Positions 46,552 to 55,046 of a DNA stretch of 64,000 nt are shown here, piece after piece; position 1 is the stretch's first letter, and every line of letters starts with the position of its first letter. The DNA comes from Eggerthia catenaformis OT 569 = DSM 20559. GTDB taxonomy: Bacteria; Bacillota_I; Bacilli_A; Erysipelotrichales; Coprobacillaceae. The stretch lies in NCBI RefSeq assembly GCF_000340375.1, contig NZ_KB446646.1, positions 81,723 to 145,722 on the forward strand, in the 5' to 3' direction. Under the pieces are notes generated by a model. It saw only the letters and a program-made list of their open reading frames with translations. It was not told the origin of the DNA and ran no database searches. Position numbers and translations under genes: made by a program.

Positions 46552-46586
46552 TTGACACTATTAATCGGGTCAATAAAAAGTATAAT
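46552..46586. promoter_or_regulatory. Shared promoter/operator of pdxR and the kinase gene
   Basis: TTGAC (46552-46556) and GTCAA (46569-46573) form a spaced dyad. On +, TTGACA (46552) lies 23 bases before TATAAT (46581-46586), too long for an unaided sigma-A promoter, as in activator-dependent promoters. On the minus strand TTGACC (46568-46573) may serve pdxR. Confidence 0.5.
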
Positions 46587-46618
46587 GATTATAAATAAAA
46601 TGTAAAGAAGGTATTATT

Positions 46619-47491
46619 ATGAAAAGAATATTAACAGTACAAGATATTTCATGTTTAGGTAAATGCTCATTAACTGTAGCACTTCCGCTTATTTCAGCAA
46701 TGGGAGTAGAAACAGCTATTTTACCAACTGCATTATTATCTACTCATACAATGTTTAAAGATTTTACGTTTAAAGATTTATCTTCTCAGATTAAGCCGAT
46801 TACTGATCATTGGAAAAAAGAAGGTATTGTATTTGATGCTTTATATACCGGTTATCTTGGAACAATTGATCAGATTGAGCTGGTTAAGGATCTTTTTAAA
46901 GATTTTAAGAAGAGAGATAATATTATTTTTGTTGATCCTGTAATGGCTGATAATGGTCAATTGTATCCCGGATTTAATCAGGAATATGTTAAAAAGAATA
47001 CTGAATTATGTGCATTAGCTGATGTGATTGTTCCTAATATTACAGAAGCATGTTTTTTAACTCATACGGAGTATAAAGAAGAATATGATAAGAAGTATAT
47101 TAAAGAGTTATTGATTCGATTAAGTTATCTGGGAGCTAAGAAATCTGTTATAACAGGTGTTTCTTTACATCAGGGGATGACCGGCTTTATGGGATATGAT
47201 AGAGAAACTAAAGATTATTTTTGGTTTGAGAATAAATATATTGATGTTTCTTATCATGGAACAGGAGATATTTTTTCAAGTGTTTCTATCGGAGCTTTAA
47301 TGAATGGATTAAGTTTTTATGATGCTTTTAAGCTGGCTTCTCTTTATACAGCTTATACTATTAATGAAACACTTAAGAATCCTCATAAGCCATGGTATGG
47401 AGTAGATTTTGAAACTACAATAAAAGAGTTGGTAATAGCTTTAGAAAAAGCAAGAAAGGATGAAAAATATGAATTATCATATGAAGTGTGA
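46619..47491 (+). CDS. pdxK: Pyridoxal/pyridoxamine kinase
   Basis: 290 residues, ribokinase-like (PdxK/PdxY type). QDISCLGKCSLTVALPLISAMGVE at the N-terminus, ALYTGYLGT, FVDPVMADNGQLYPG (the phosphate/metal region), VIVPNITEACFLT and YHGTGDIFSSVSIGALMNG with the catalytic Asp in GTGD. It phosphorylates pyridoxal, pyridoxine or pyridoxamine with ATP. Divergent from PdxR; overlapped by the start of the PLP-homeostasis gene. RBS AAGAAGG is weak. Confidence 0.93.
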   Translation: MKRILTVQDISCLGKCSLTVALPLISAMGVETAILPTALLSTHTMFKDFTFKDLSSQIKPITDHWKKEGIVFDALYTGYLGTIDQIELVKDLFKDFKKRDNIIFVDPVMADNGQLYPGFNQEYVKKNTELCALADVIVPNITEACFLTHTEYKEEYDKKYIKELLIRLSYLGAKKSVITGVSLHQGMTGFMGYDRETKDYFWFENKYIDVSYHGTGDIFSSVSIGALMNGLSFYDAFKLASLYTAYTINETLKNPHKPWYGVDFETTIKELVIALEKARKDEKYELSYEV

Positions 47492-48122
47492 TCCAAAGAA
47501 AACCAGAAAGATTGTAGAAGATGTTAAACCGGCTGTTTTAATTGCTGCTACAAAATATACTGATGCGGATCAGTTATCTGTCTTAGAAGAGAATGGTGTA
47601 ACAATATTTGGAGAAAATAGAGTACAGGATTTCTTGAAAAAACGGAAAGAATATAAAGGTCATGCACACTGGCATTTTATTGGTACATTGCAAAGTAATA
47701 AAGTTAAATATATTATTGATAAAGTTGATCTGATTCATAGTATTTCTTCTTATTCATTAATTGATGAAGTAGAAAAACAAGCATCTAAGCATGATTTAAA
47801 AATACATGTATTAATACAGGTAAATATTGCACAAGAAGAAAGTAAGCATGGTTTTAAGAAAGAAGAAATGGATGATGTAATATCTTATATTATGAATAAA
47901 CAGCATATTGTTTTAGAGGGTCTTATGATGATGGCTCCTGATATAGAACCATCACAAACAAGAATTTATTTTAAGGAAACAAGAGAATTATTAGAAAGCA
48001 TTAATCAGAAATATCATCTTCATCTTTCTAAGTTATCAATGGGTATGAGTCAGGATTATAAGATAGCTTTAGAAGAAGGAAGTACAATGGTAAGAATAGG
48101 ACATGCGTTATTTAAAGGATGA
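47469..48122 (+). CDS. PLP homeostasis protein (YggS/YlmE/PLPBP family)
   Basis: About 217 residues, TIM-barrel PLP-binding protein: VLIAATKYTDADQL contains the PLP Lys, followed by FGENRVQDFLKK, HWHFIGTLQSNKVKYI, IHVLIQVNIAQEESKHGF, MMMAPD and LSMGMSQDYKIALEEGSTMVRIGHALF. The family binds PLP and buffers B6 pools, with no catalytic activity known. ATG 47469 fits the RBS GAAAGGA (8 bases); an in-frame ATG at 47460 lies on it. Overlaps the kinase gene, which points to joint B6 control by PdxR. Confidence 0.93.
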   Translation: MNYHMKCDPKKTRKIVEDVKPAVLIAATKYTDADQLSVLEENGVTIFGENRVQDFLKKRKEYKGHAHWHFIGTLQSNKVKYIIDKVDLIHSISSYSLIDEVEKQASKHDLKIHVLIQVNIAQEESKHGFKKEEMDDVISYIMNKQHIVLEGLMMMAPDIEPSQTRIYFKETRELLESINQKYHLHLSKLSMGMSQDYKIALEEGSTMVRIGHALFKG

Positions 48123-48453
48123 ACATGATGTTTATCCTTTTGATTTATAATTAATAAGAAAGAATATGGAGAGATAGAGCTTTGACATTTGAGCAAGAAA
48201 AAACAGTAAACCGATTTAATTTACTGTTCTGTGAATTGCTATGTTATAGCTTATATTTCATTGTTTGAGTGAGACAAACTTGGATTTACAAATTATGATC
48301 CAACCATGTTTTAAGTTTATCAAAACTGTAATCATCTTTTAATGCTGTTTCTTCTTTTTATAATCTTCTTTAAAAGGATTTTGTGCTCCTATTTTAAATC
48401 TTTCCATATTTTCAGGAAACATTTATCGTAATTCAAAATTTATATTGTACTTC
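48123..48453. other. Intergenic region with a hairpin and gene debris
   Basis: AACAGTAAA and TTTACTGTT (about 48208-48234) form a 9-bp hairpin without a T run. The remainder after about 48286 is a minus-strand broken gene fragment listed separately. Confidence 0.5.
48286..48422 (-). pseudogene. Frameshifted short gene fragment
   Basis: On the minus strand, ATG at 48422 begins MFPENMERFKIGAQNPFKED; it is interrupted after a run of Lys codons, and a shifted frame continues DDYSFDKLKTWLDHNL to a TAA at 48286-48288. One indel in an A-rich stretch joins them. The protein is not recognised. It follows the P-loop kinase gene on the same strand. Confidence 0.4.
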
Positions 48454-48972
48454 TTAAACAAAGAATCTATTTGAAAATTTTATTATATTTACAATTTCTT
48501 CAATATCTAAATTATCCGTATAAAGTAAATGATTTTTGTTCATATTTCTAGATAGAAACTCATTTCTTGATGTAATTGATAACTCACCGGTTCTTTCTAT
48601 TTCTTTTCTAGACAAATCTCGTTCTTTAAGCGTTTGTTCCTCTGCTAGCAAAACGCAGTATTTTAGGTTTACTTGTTTCGTTTTTAGGAACTCTTTCATT
48701 TTTTTAATTTGTTCTTCAAACAGCACATAGTTAATTATTACTGTCATATCTCTAGCAAGTAAATTATTGGTAATACTAATAACATTATCCCAAAACAAAT
48801 CCATATAGTAGCCATCATCTTCCCATGGTGCTACCAATCCACTTTTAATCATTAAATAAATGCTGTCTCCTTCTATAACAGCACTTTTATCAAAAGAATA
48901 AGCCAGTTCTTCACTAACACTACTTTTCCCAACACCCGGTGGTCCGGAAATAATATAAACACAATTTTCCAT
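48454..48972 (-). CDS. P-loop kinase-like ATPase
   Basis: 172 residues. Walker A is near the N-terminus, YIISGPPGVGKSSVSEELA, followed by an acidic VIEGDSIYLMI (substrate-Asp region as in small-molecule kinases), then helical lid region with KERDLSRKEIERTGELS. It resembles the AAA_33/zeta-toxin-like or chloramphenicol-phosphotransferase-like group of small kinases; the substrate cannot be read from the sequence. RBS AGAGGTG before ATG. It stands in a region of decayed genes, which suggests an accessory gene kept by selection or recently arrived. Confidence 0.7.
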   Translation of the reverse strand: MENCVYIISGPPGVGKSSVSEELAYSFDKSAVIEGDSIYLMIKSGLVAPWEDDGYYMDLFWDNVISITNNLLARDMTVIINYVLFEEQIKKMKEFLKTKQVNLKYCVLLAEEQTLKERDLSRKEIERTGELSITSRNEFLSRNMNKNHLLYTDNLDIEEIVNIIKFSNRFFV

Positions 48973-49119
48973 CTTAGCACCTCTACAAATTTAGATTTAT
49001 ATAACTAAATATATACTATTTTTTTAGGTCAATTTTTTGGTTTGTATAAAATGAATTCACTAAAATTTCAGGGTTAATTCCTATAAAAGCTTTTTATTTG
49101 GAATCTCTTTATATATTTC

Positions 49120-49565
49120 CTCTACTTGTTTTTTGTAATTACCCAATCATCTCCACCACCTTGAGAGTGACCGACGATACCGGCATTATCAAAATCAACT
49201 TTTTGATAAAATACACTTTTTTTGTTTCCAATTTTTGCATTTTTATGCATATAATGTAGGCTCATTTCAGTACTAAAAGCATTCCATAAATTTTTTTCAG
49301 TTCCAATGACAATAACAGGATAATTTTGTTTTTTGCCTCTAATTATTTGGGATAATAAATCAAAAATTTTCCAAAATCCAAGAGTGTTTCTTCTTCTTTT
49401 TTTGATAACTTCATACTTTCATTTTGTTATATATTTCTTCTCAATCTTGCCACCCGTTTTAGTGGTCGATTGATAATTTTTAGGTACTGCCGGTTTATTT
49501 TTTAGATATATAAAAAATATTATTAGAAGTAAAAGAATCACTATAATCTTCAATAATTTCTTCAA
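49120..49565 (-). pseudogene. Decayed secreted/membrane alpha/beta hydrolase
   Basis: On the minus strand a leader-like start (LKKLLKIIVILLLLIIFFIY, from a TTG at 49565) and NYQSTTKTGGKIEKKYI run into an in-frame TGA near 49430. Shifted frames continue with PVIVIGTEKNLWNAFSTEM and then NAGIVGHSQGG, the nucleophile elbow of alpha/beta hydrolases, before further breaks. At least two stops or frameshifts are visible and the C-terminal third is absent. Confidence 0.7.
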
Positions 49566-49609
49566 ATAATTGATATAATTATACCATATTTTAGTCTGAT
49601 TTCATAGGT

Positions 49610-49915
49610 CTATAAATTGAGAATATAGTCGGTTTTCTTTTTTCTCATGGTATAAGTTTTGTAGGTGTCTTTGATGATTTTTAGGGTATCTTTTACTGCC
49701 GATATGCATTCTTGTAGTTTGGATGGTGATGTAATATTTTTCTCTTTTCCATATGTGTAGTGGATACCTCTAAATGAATAGCTTTTTATATAATCATGAT
49801 ACGATATCTTATGGTGTACAGTATCGGTATCGTTTTTGTCGGCACGTTCTACTTCAAATTCTATGCTTTCAACATTATAGATTTCTTTTTTATGGTTATA
49901 GTTAGTATATACATA
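49610..49915 (-). pseudogene. 5'-truncated gene fragment, unknown
   Basis: About 101 codons open on the minus strand without a start codon (a TGA lies directly upstream at 49916-49918). Encoded segments include EVERADKNDTDTVHHKISYHDYI, too long to list in full, and FRGIHYTYGKEKN, ending KKKTDYILNL. It looks like the tail of a cytosolic protein and reads as real coding sequence, but I do not recognise it. The open frame is flanked by hairpins, including one with a seven-T tail at about 49922-49962 on the minus strand. Confidence 0.4.
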
Positions 49916-50043
49916 TCAAAGTAAAAAAAGTACCTGCCATGTTTTAGACAGATACATGTACTATTCTGTTATATAATTATCATGATATTAGATATTCATT
50001 AATCGTATCTGATAATCTGTCTGGCTTCTCTGTTCAGTTATAT

Positions 50044-50070
50044 ACAACCCCTCATAAAATGAGGGGTTGT
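50044..50070. terminator. Strong hairpin ending the minus-strand operon
   Basis: ACAACCCCTCAT (50044-50055), loop AAA, ATGAGGGGTTGT (50059-50070): perfect 12-bp stem with high GC, right after the last gene. Confidence 0.85.
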
Positions 50071-50077
50071 TGTTTAT

Positions 50078-50629
50078 TTACTTCAATGCCATACCGTCCT
50101 TAAAAGCATTACCGACCTTTGCTCCTACACCAAAGTAGGTGTTTCCGAAAGGATCAAAGCTGATTGGCTTTACTTTTGTAATATCTACAACTCCATCTGT
50201 AACCACACTCTCATCTGCTGAGATATTCACAATTTCTCCAATAAGGATTCCATTTTCAAAGCTCTTTACCTTGCATTCCATAACAAGAGGAAGCTCATCA
50301 ATAAGTGGTGCATCCACAAATTCGCTCTTTGTAGCGTGAAAGCCTGCTTTTGTAAACTTATCAGGTATTTTCCTTCCGGATTCTATACCTACATAATCGC
50401 AAGGAATTACTTGGTCTTCTGTAGCCATACTGATAGTAAAGGCTTTTTTGACCTTCAGGTTATCTGTTGTTTTATGGTCTGAAAGACTGATGGTGATCTC
50501 CTTAAAATCAGTTGTGATGCCCCATGCAGCATTCATGGCATTAGGAACATCATTCTCATCATAAGTTCCGATAATTAGTACCGGCTGTGGGTACATGAGT
50601 GGTTTTGCACCAAAATTTACTCTGCCCAT
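50078..50629 (-). CDS. Flavin reductase-like (FMN-binding split-barrel) protein
   Basis: 183 residues. MGRVNFGAKPLMYPQPVLIIGTYDENDVPNAMNAAWG is the usual start of the flavin-reductase-like split barrel, with DHKTTDNLKVKKAFTISMA (FMN contacts) and a central CDYVGIESGRK. It probably reduces flavin or a substrate with NAD(P)H-reduced FMN. Last gene of the MerR-controlled operon. RBS GGGAGG. Function in the operon is inferred as redox or electrophile handling. Confidence 0.85.
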   Translation of the reverse strand: MGRVNFGAKPLMYPQPVLIIGTYDENDVPNAMNAAWGITTDFKEITISLSDHKTTDNLKVKKAFTISMATEDQVIPCDYVGIESGRKIPDKFTKAGFHATKSEFVDAPLIDELPLVMECKVKSFENGILIGEIVNISADESVVTDGVVDITKVKPISFDPFGNTYFGVGAKVGNAFKDGMALK

Positions 50630-50647
50630 TAGAAAGTCCTCCCGTTC

Positions 50648-51487
50648 TTATTTGTCTTCTCCAAGTTCCATTGCCGCATATCTTGCAAGGGCTTCTGGTG
50701 TCGCAACATAATAAGGTGTATTTTTATTTACCTTTGCAATAGCTGCCATATCATCATCTGTTAATACGAAATCAAAAATATCAAAGTTATCTTTGATATG
50801 GTCAGGATTCTTTGAACCCGGAATTACCACGTTACCACTTTGTACATGCCAGCGAAGAATTATCTGTGCATTACTCTTTCCATACTTCTTTGCAAGTTCT
50901 GTAAATACCGGCTCATTTACAAGATTCTTATCTCCATGTCCAAGCGGATACCATGCCATAAGTCCCATCTTCGTTTCAGCAAGTTTCTTCTTAAGTTCTG
51001 TCTGCGGAAAATAAGGATGTGCTTCTACCTGCACAACTTGAGGCTTGATTTCCATAGTATCAATAGCTTCCTGAATCAGTTCCTGAGAAAAATTTGAAAG
51101 ACCGATTGCTTTTGCTTTTCCGGTTTTTACAGCCTTTTCAATGTTCTTATAGCCTTCACGCCAATTATCGGTTGGCTGGTGAAGGAATAAAAGATCTACA
51201 TAATCGGTATCAAGACGAGCAAGCATCTCATCAACAGCTGTATCTTTTTCATAAACTGTTGGCCAGAGCTTTGATACGAGATAAATATCCTCTCTTGCAA
51301 CACCACTTTTCTTGATGCTGCGTCCGGTTGCAGTTTCATTCATGTAAGCGTTAGCTGTATCAACGAGTCGTACACCGCCTCTAAGTGCCGATTCAACTGA
51401 TTTCTCTGCTTCCTCAGGTGAAAGCATAAATACGCCGATACCTGCCATAGGCATCTTGTTTCCGTTGTTAAGTGTAAAATATTCCAT
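50648..51487 (-). CDS. Aldo/keto reductase
   Basis: 279 residues, complete (alpha/beta)8 reductase. MPMAGIGVFMLSPEEAEKSV, RLVDTANAYMNETATG (catalytic Asp and Tyr), LVSKLWPT (Lys), LLFLHQPTDNW (His), AIGLSNFSQE, and VVIPGSKNPDHIKDNFDIFDF (NADPH phosphate site). It reduces aldehydes and ketones with NADPH. Lies between a cyclophilin-like gene and the flavin reductase gene. RBS GAAAGGAAC. Confidence 0.92.
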   Translation of the reverse strand: MEYFTLNNGNKMPMAGIGVFMLSPEEAEKSVESALRGGVRLVDTANAYMNETATGRSIKKSGVAREDIYLVSKLWPTVYEKDTAVDEMLARLDTDYVDLLFLHQPTDNWREGYKNIEKAVKTGKAKAIGLSNFSQELIQEAIDTMEIKPQVVQVEAHPYFPQTELKKKLAETKMGLMAWYPLGHGDKNLVNEPVFTELAKKYGKSNAQIILRWHVQSGNVVIPGSKNPDHIKDNFDIFDFVLTDDDMAAIAKVNKNTPYYVATPEALARYAAMELGEDK

Positions 51488-51506
51488 TTGTTGTTCCTTT
51501 CTCTTC

Positions 51507-51866
51507 TTATTTTTCCAGAGACAGATTAGCTGTTACATCTCCGTCTCCAAGAATACTTTTCAGTTCATTTTGTGTAATATTATCGATATGCCCGAGCTTT
51601 GTAAAATTCCAAGAGTTCTTGTCATAATAGATTACAAATCTTTTACCCAGATATAAAATCAGGTCGCCATAGTCTGTATCAATTTGCTCGTCATTTGTGG
51701 GAAGTTCTGTAGGAAAATCTCCGACTTTTTCAAAATTTGAAAAGTCGTGCATATCTATAGTAACCGATCCATCGGCAAGAAGCTTCTTTAATGCAGCTAC
51801 TGAACTGTTATCAGTCAATGTGGCTACAAGGTTGCAGCCATTTACTTCTATAATAAGTTTACTCAT
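51507..51866 (-). CDS. Cyclophilin-like fold protein
   Basis: 119 residues. IEVNGCNLVATLTDNSSVAAL, DMHDFSNFEKVGDFPTELPTND, YGDLILYLGKRFVIYYD and the final LGHIDN...LKSILGDGDVTANLSLE are those of the cyclophilin-like (PF18050-type) family, often found with oxidoreductases. Role unknown. The 137 bases before it contain a residual frame (ending KTMTHKKEQIR) that looks like the remains of a longer N-terminal or upstream gene. RBS AGAAGGAAC. Confidence 0.8.
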   Translation of the reverse strand: MSKLIIEVNGCNLVATLTDNSSVAALKKLLADGSVTIDMHDFSNFEKVGDFPTELPTNDEQIDTDYGDLILYLGKRFVIYYDKNSWNFTKLGHIDNITQNELKSILGDGDVTANLSLEK

Positions 51867-52002
51867 CTTATTTGTTCCTTCTTGTGAGTCATTGTTTTCA
51901 CTTCTGATTCCGCAATATCTTCGTTTCCATTAGTATGTAATGTTTCTATTGTACTTGCTTGTTCTGCCGAAGTCACCATATAATGCTAGACTTTTGGTTC
52001 TT

Positions 52003-52437
52003 TTATAGTTCGTTATATTCCTCATCAGATATCGCCTCAAACCATTCATTGCTTGTGTTCTCTCCCGGAACTGCTAATGAGATGTGAGAAAACCAGCTGT
52101 TCTTCTTAGCACCATGCCAATGCTTTACATTTGGAGGAATCACAATAACTGTACCTTCTTTCAGTTCCTGTGCTGCCTTTCCTTCTTCTTGATACCAGCC
52201 TTCACCGGCAGTACAGATAAGAACCTGTCCACCACCTTTTTCTGCATGATGAATATGCCAATTGTTATAACATCCGGGTTCAAAAGTTACATTGACAAGT
52301 GGGAACTGACCATTTTTAGAGTCAGTGAGCGGATTAAGAAAACTGTTTCCCACGAAATACTGAGCAAAACCATCGTTAGGAGCTCCCTGCCCAAACATAT
52401 TTGCATTATCAAAATCTTCTTTATTACTGTAGATCAT
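52003..52437 (-). CDS. Cupin domain protein
   Basis: 144 residues. Double-strand beta-helix with FEPGCYNNWHIHHAEKGGGQVLICTAGEGWYQEEGK (metal-binding His pattern HxHxxxxGxxQ) and VIVIPPNVKHWHGAKKNSWFSHISL (second cupin motif). Binds a metal ion, likely for isomerase or oxygenase-type chemistry. Overlaps the upstream carboxymuconolactone-decarboxylase-like gene by 4 bases; the two are common neighbours in this kind of operon. Confidence 0.88.
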   Translation of the reverse strand: MIYSNKEDFDNANMFGQGAPNDGFAQYFVGNSFLNPLTDSKNGQFPLVNVTFEPGCYNNWHIHHAEKGGGQVLICTAGEGWYQEEGKAAQELKEGTVIVIPPNVKHWHGAKKNSWFSHISLAVPGENTSNEWFEAISDEEYNEL

Positions 52438-52775
52438 TTGTCTTCACCACCTTCTCCATATACTTCCTTAGCAAGATTAAATACAGCCCACGCCTTAGGC
52501 CAGCCTGCATAAAAAGCTACATGTGTAATGAGTGCAGCTATTTCTTTCTGTGTCACACCATGATTCTTGGCATTCATGATATGATGCTTTAATGCATCTC
52601 CCACAAGCCCCTGTGCCATGATGGCTGTAACTGTAATCATACATCTTGTTTTTACATCAATATCTTCGTTATTCCAATTTTCCCCGAAAAGCACATCATC
52701 ATTAAAATGTGCAAACTCCGGTGCAAATTTTCCCAGCATATCTCTGCCTGCTGTCTGAACTATCTTCTTTTCCAT
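52434..52775 (-). CDS. Carboxymuconolactone decarboxylase family protein (AhpD-like fold)
   Basis: 113 residues, all helical. CMITVTAIMAQGLVGDALKHHI has the single Cys and His region; GVTQKEIAALITHVAFYAGWPKAWAVFNLAKEVY is the CMD family signature. Members act as decarboxylases or as peroxidase partners; the CxxC pair of true AhpD is not present. RBS TAGGAGG. Translationally coupled to the cupin gene. Confidence 0.88.
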   Translation of the reverse strand: MEKKIVQTAGRDMLGKFAPEFAHFNDDVLFGENWNNEDIDVKTRCMITVTAIMAQGLVGDALKHHIMNAKNHGVTQKEIAALITHVAFYAGWPKAWAVFNLAKEVYGEGGEDK

Positions 52776-52790
52776 AATTAACCTCCTAAT

Positions 52791-53249
52791 TTATTTCAAA
52801 TATTCTTCAAAGAAACTCTGTATTTTATCAAATGGAATTATATTCATCTGATCATACAGATCTGTATGACTGGCTCCCGGAATAATCAGAAGTTCTTTAT
52901 TAGTTGTGTACTTGCTGTCTTTTGTCATGTCCTCATAAGCATCCTTTGACATATAACAGGAATGTGCTTTTTCTCCATGAATCAAAAGATCAAAAGCGAT
53001 AGTTAAGAAACCTCTTGTTGCCATTTCCTGAGCATAAAGACCGAAAGATTGTTCCTTCACCGCCCCAAAAGGTCCTGAAACAGCAGTAGCAGGTAACTTT
53101 TCAATAGCATCCTTTGGTATGAACATATCTGCCGCAAGTGTAATGCCAAAGTGATTTACAAATGTCACTTTTTTATGATCTACTTTTTCATTTCGGGGAT
53201 AAACCTTATCCCATTCTGTTGTAAGATTAAGATTCCCTGTTTTCATCAT
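52791..53249 (-). pseudogene. Alpha/beta hydrolase with large in-frame internal deletion
   Basis: 152 codons, open throughout. The first half (TGNLNLTTEWDKVYP, FGITLAADMFIP, GPFGAVKEQSFGLYAQEMA, RGFLTIAFD) is the normal N-terminus of a YcjY-like hydrolase of about 320 residues; it then jumps directly to LLIHGEKAHSCYMSKDAY, SKYTTNKELLIIPGASHTDLYD and the normal C-terminus. About 165 residues are missing, including the GxSxG nucleophile region. The frame is intact, so a shortened protein may be made, but it cannot be the usual serine hydrolase. No RBS stronger than AAAGAGAA. Confidence 0.75.
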
Positions 53250-53276
53250 TTCTCTTTTTACCTCACTTTCCCATCT

Positions 53277-54440
53277 TTATAGTGACGCTCTGAAAATGTC
53301 AGCAATATCTTTCTCAAGAAGTGGAGCCCATGCATTTTCAAGACCTTCGTTTTTTGCTACATGATGAGCCATCTCATCAATACGGCTCTCATCAATTCCC
53401 ACTTCCTGCAAATGCATAGGAATATTAATTGATTCAAAGAACTTATATGTAGCATCAATTGCTTGATTTGCAATGTCAAACTTATTTTGATTTGAGTCTA
53501 TTCCAAATACATTTATGCCATATTTTACAAAACGCTCTACTGTTTTTTCACTTAATATATGCTTCATCCATCTTGGAGTGATAATTGCAAGTCCCTCACC
53601 GTGAGTAATATCATAGTAAGCTGAAAGAGCATGCTCCATTCCATGGCAAGGCCACCCTGACTGGCTGTTACCAAGAGAATAAATTCTGTTACATCCGTAT
53701 GTACAGCAAAGCATCATCTCTGCCCTAGCTGTATAATCTTCAGGATTCTCCAGACACTTCTTAGTATTTATCATAAGACTCTTTAAAGCACCTTCCATGA
53801 AACTATCATTAAGAAGTGTGGAATCCTCACAGAAATATTGCTCCATTATGTGATTCATGGCATCAGCGCATCCTGCCGCTGTTTGTTTTTTTGAAACTGT
53901 AAAGGTATAGGTAGGATCAAGGAATGATACAGCCGGATAAAGAAGCGGATCTACATATCCGATTTTGTCATTGGTTTCAGTTCTTGAAATAACTCCGCCC
54001 GGATCATACTCACTACCGGTTGCTGCAAGTGTGATAATATCCACAATCGGAAGTGCTGTCTGTGCTTTCACCTTGTAAGAAATCAAATCCCAAGGATCAC
54101 CGGCGTACTTTGCACCGGCTGCAATAGCTTTAGAACAATCCAGTACACTTCCTCCACCTACGGAAAGAATGACATCAACGTCATTTTCCTTGCATAGTTT
54201 CACACCTTCAAGTACACTTGGATCATATTTCGGGTTTGGCTGAATTCCTGAAAGCTCCACGATTTCAAAATCCTTAAGAAGTTCCTTTACTTTGTCATAA
54301 AGACCAATCTTTTTAATGCTTCCACTACCATAGGTCAAAAGCACTTTTTTTCCATACTTGTTCATAACTTCAGGAAGTTTTTCTACTACTCCCTGACCAA
54401 AAATTAATTTTGTTGGTGTACAATACTCAAAATTTTTCAT
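53277..54440 (-). CDS. Iron-containing alcohol dehydrogenase (YqhD/BDH-like)
   Basis: 387 residues. The N-terminal domain has the nucleotide region VILSVGGGSVLDCSKAIAAG and YAGDPWDLI; the metal domain has CADAMNHIMEQYF, and HGMEHALSAYYDITHGEGLAIITP with the two His ligands. Fits NADPH-dependent broad-range aldehyde reductases of the BdhA/YqhD branch, which detoxify reactive aldehydes. RBS AAGGAGGAG. Third structural gene of the operon. Confidence 0.93.
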   Translation of the reverse strand: MKNFEYCTPTKLIFGQGVVEKLPEVMNKYGKKVLLTYGSGSIKKIGLYDKVKELLKDFEIVELSGIQPNPKYDPSVLEGVKLCKENDVDVILSVGGGSVLDCSKAIAAGAKYAGDPWDLISYKVKAQTALPIVDIITLAATGSEYDPGGVISRTETNDKIGYVDPLLYPAVSFLDPTYTFTVSKKQTAAGCADAMNHIMEQYFCEDSTLLNDSFMEGALKSLMINTKKCLENPEDYTARAEMMLCCTYGCNRIYSLGNSQSGWPCHGMEHALSAYYDITHGEGLAIITPRWMKHILSEKTVERFVKYGINVFGIDSNQNKFDIANQAIDATYKFFESINIPMHLQEVGIDESRIDEMAHHVAKNEGLENAWAPLLEKDIADIFRASL

Positions 54441-54452
54441 GTTTTCTCCTCC

Positions 54453-55037
54453 TTACTCTTTCTGTTCTTTAGCATCGAGATACTTGATAACCTTGGCAGG
54501 AACACCGCCTACAACTGCATAATCAGGCACATCTTTTGTAACAACTGCTCCGGCAGCAACAACAGCATATTCGCCAATCGTTACACTTGGACATATAGTC
54601 ACATTCATGCCAAGCCAGGCATTCTTTTTCACAAGTACTTTTCCATAGGTATACTTTGAGTGACGTTCATTCATATCATGATTGATGGTTGCAATACGAA
54701 GCCCCGGTGCTGACATTGCGCCATCTTCAAATTCAATTCCGCCTGATGCGGAAAGAATTGCTGAATGATTAATAAATACATTCTTTCCAAACTTTACTCT
54801 GTTTCCAAAATCACAGATAAACGGAGTAAGAATCCTTACATCATCAAGCTTTCTACCAAAAAGTTCTTCTAAGTATTCAACGTACTTTGGATCATCCGGC
54901 ATACATGCATTTGCTTTTGCACAGAGAGTTCTTGCACGCAGCATCTCATCTACTGCATCTTTAAAATATGGCTCATTGATATAAGTAGGACCGCCCTGAT
55001 CCATGAGTTCATATACATATCCTTTTTCGTAATCCAT
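54453..55037 (-). CDS. Sugar O-acetyltransferase (Maa/LacA type, LbH fold)
   Basis: 194 residues. N-terminal mac domain (MLRARTLCAKANACMPDD), then hexapeptide-repeat left-handed beta-helix: FICDFGNRVKFGKNVFINHSAIL, ATINHDMNER with the catalytic His, and NAWLGMNVTICPSVTIGEYAVVAAGAVVTKDVP. Transfers acetyl from acetyl-CoA to a sugar or related hydroxyl. Present in several clusters of this kind, where its role is unclear. RBS AGGAGG. Confidence 0.92.
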   Translation of the reverse strand: MDYEKGYVYELMDQGGPTYINEPYFKDAVDEMLRARTLCAKANACMPDDPKYVEYLEELFGRKLDDVRILTPFICDFGNRVKFGKNVFINHSAILSASGGIEFEDGAMSAPGLRIATINHDMNERHSKYTYGKVLVKKNAWLGMNVTICPSVTIGEYAVVAAGAVVTKDVPDYAVVGGVPAKVIKYLDAKEQKE

Positions 55038-55046
55038 AAAAACCTC

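Noticed and set aside
51094..52592. Plus-strand ORFs across the aldo/keto reductase to cupin genes
   Set aside because: They lie opposite well-identified minus-strand genes of the operon and have no family features.
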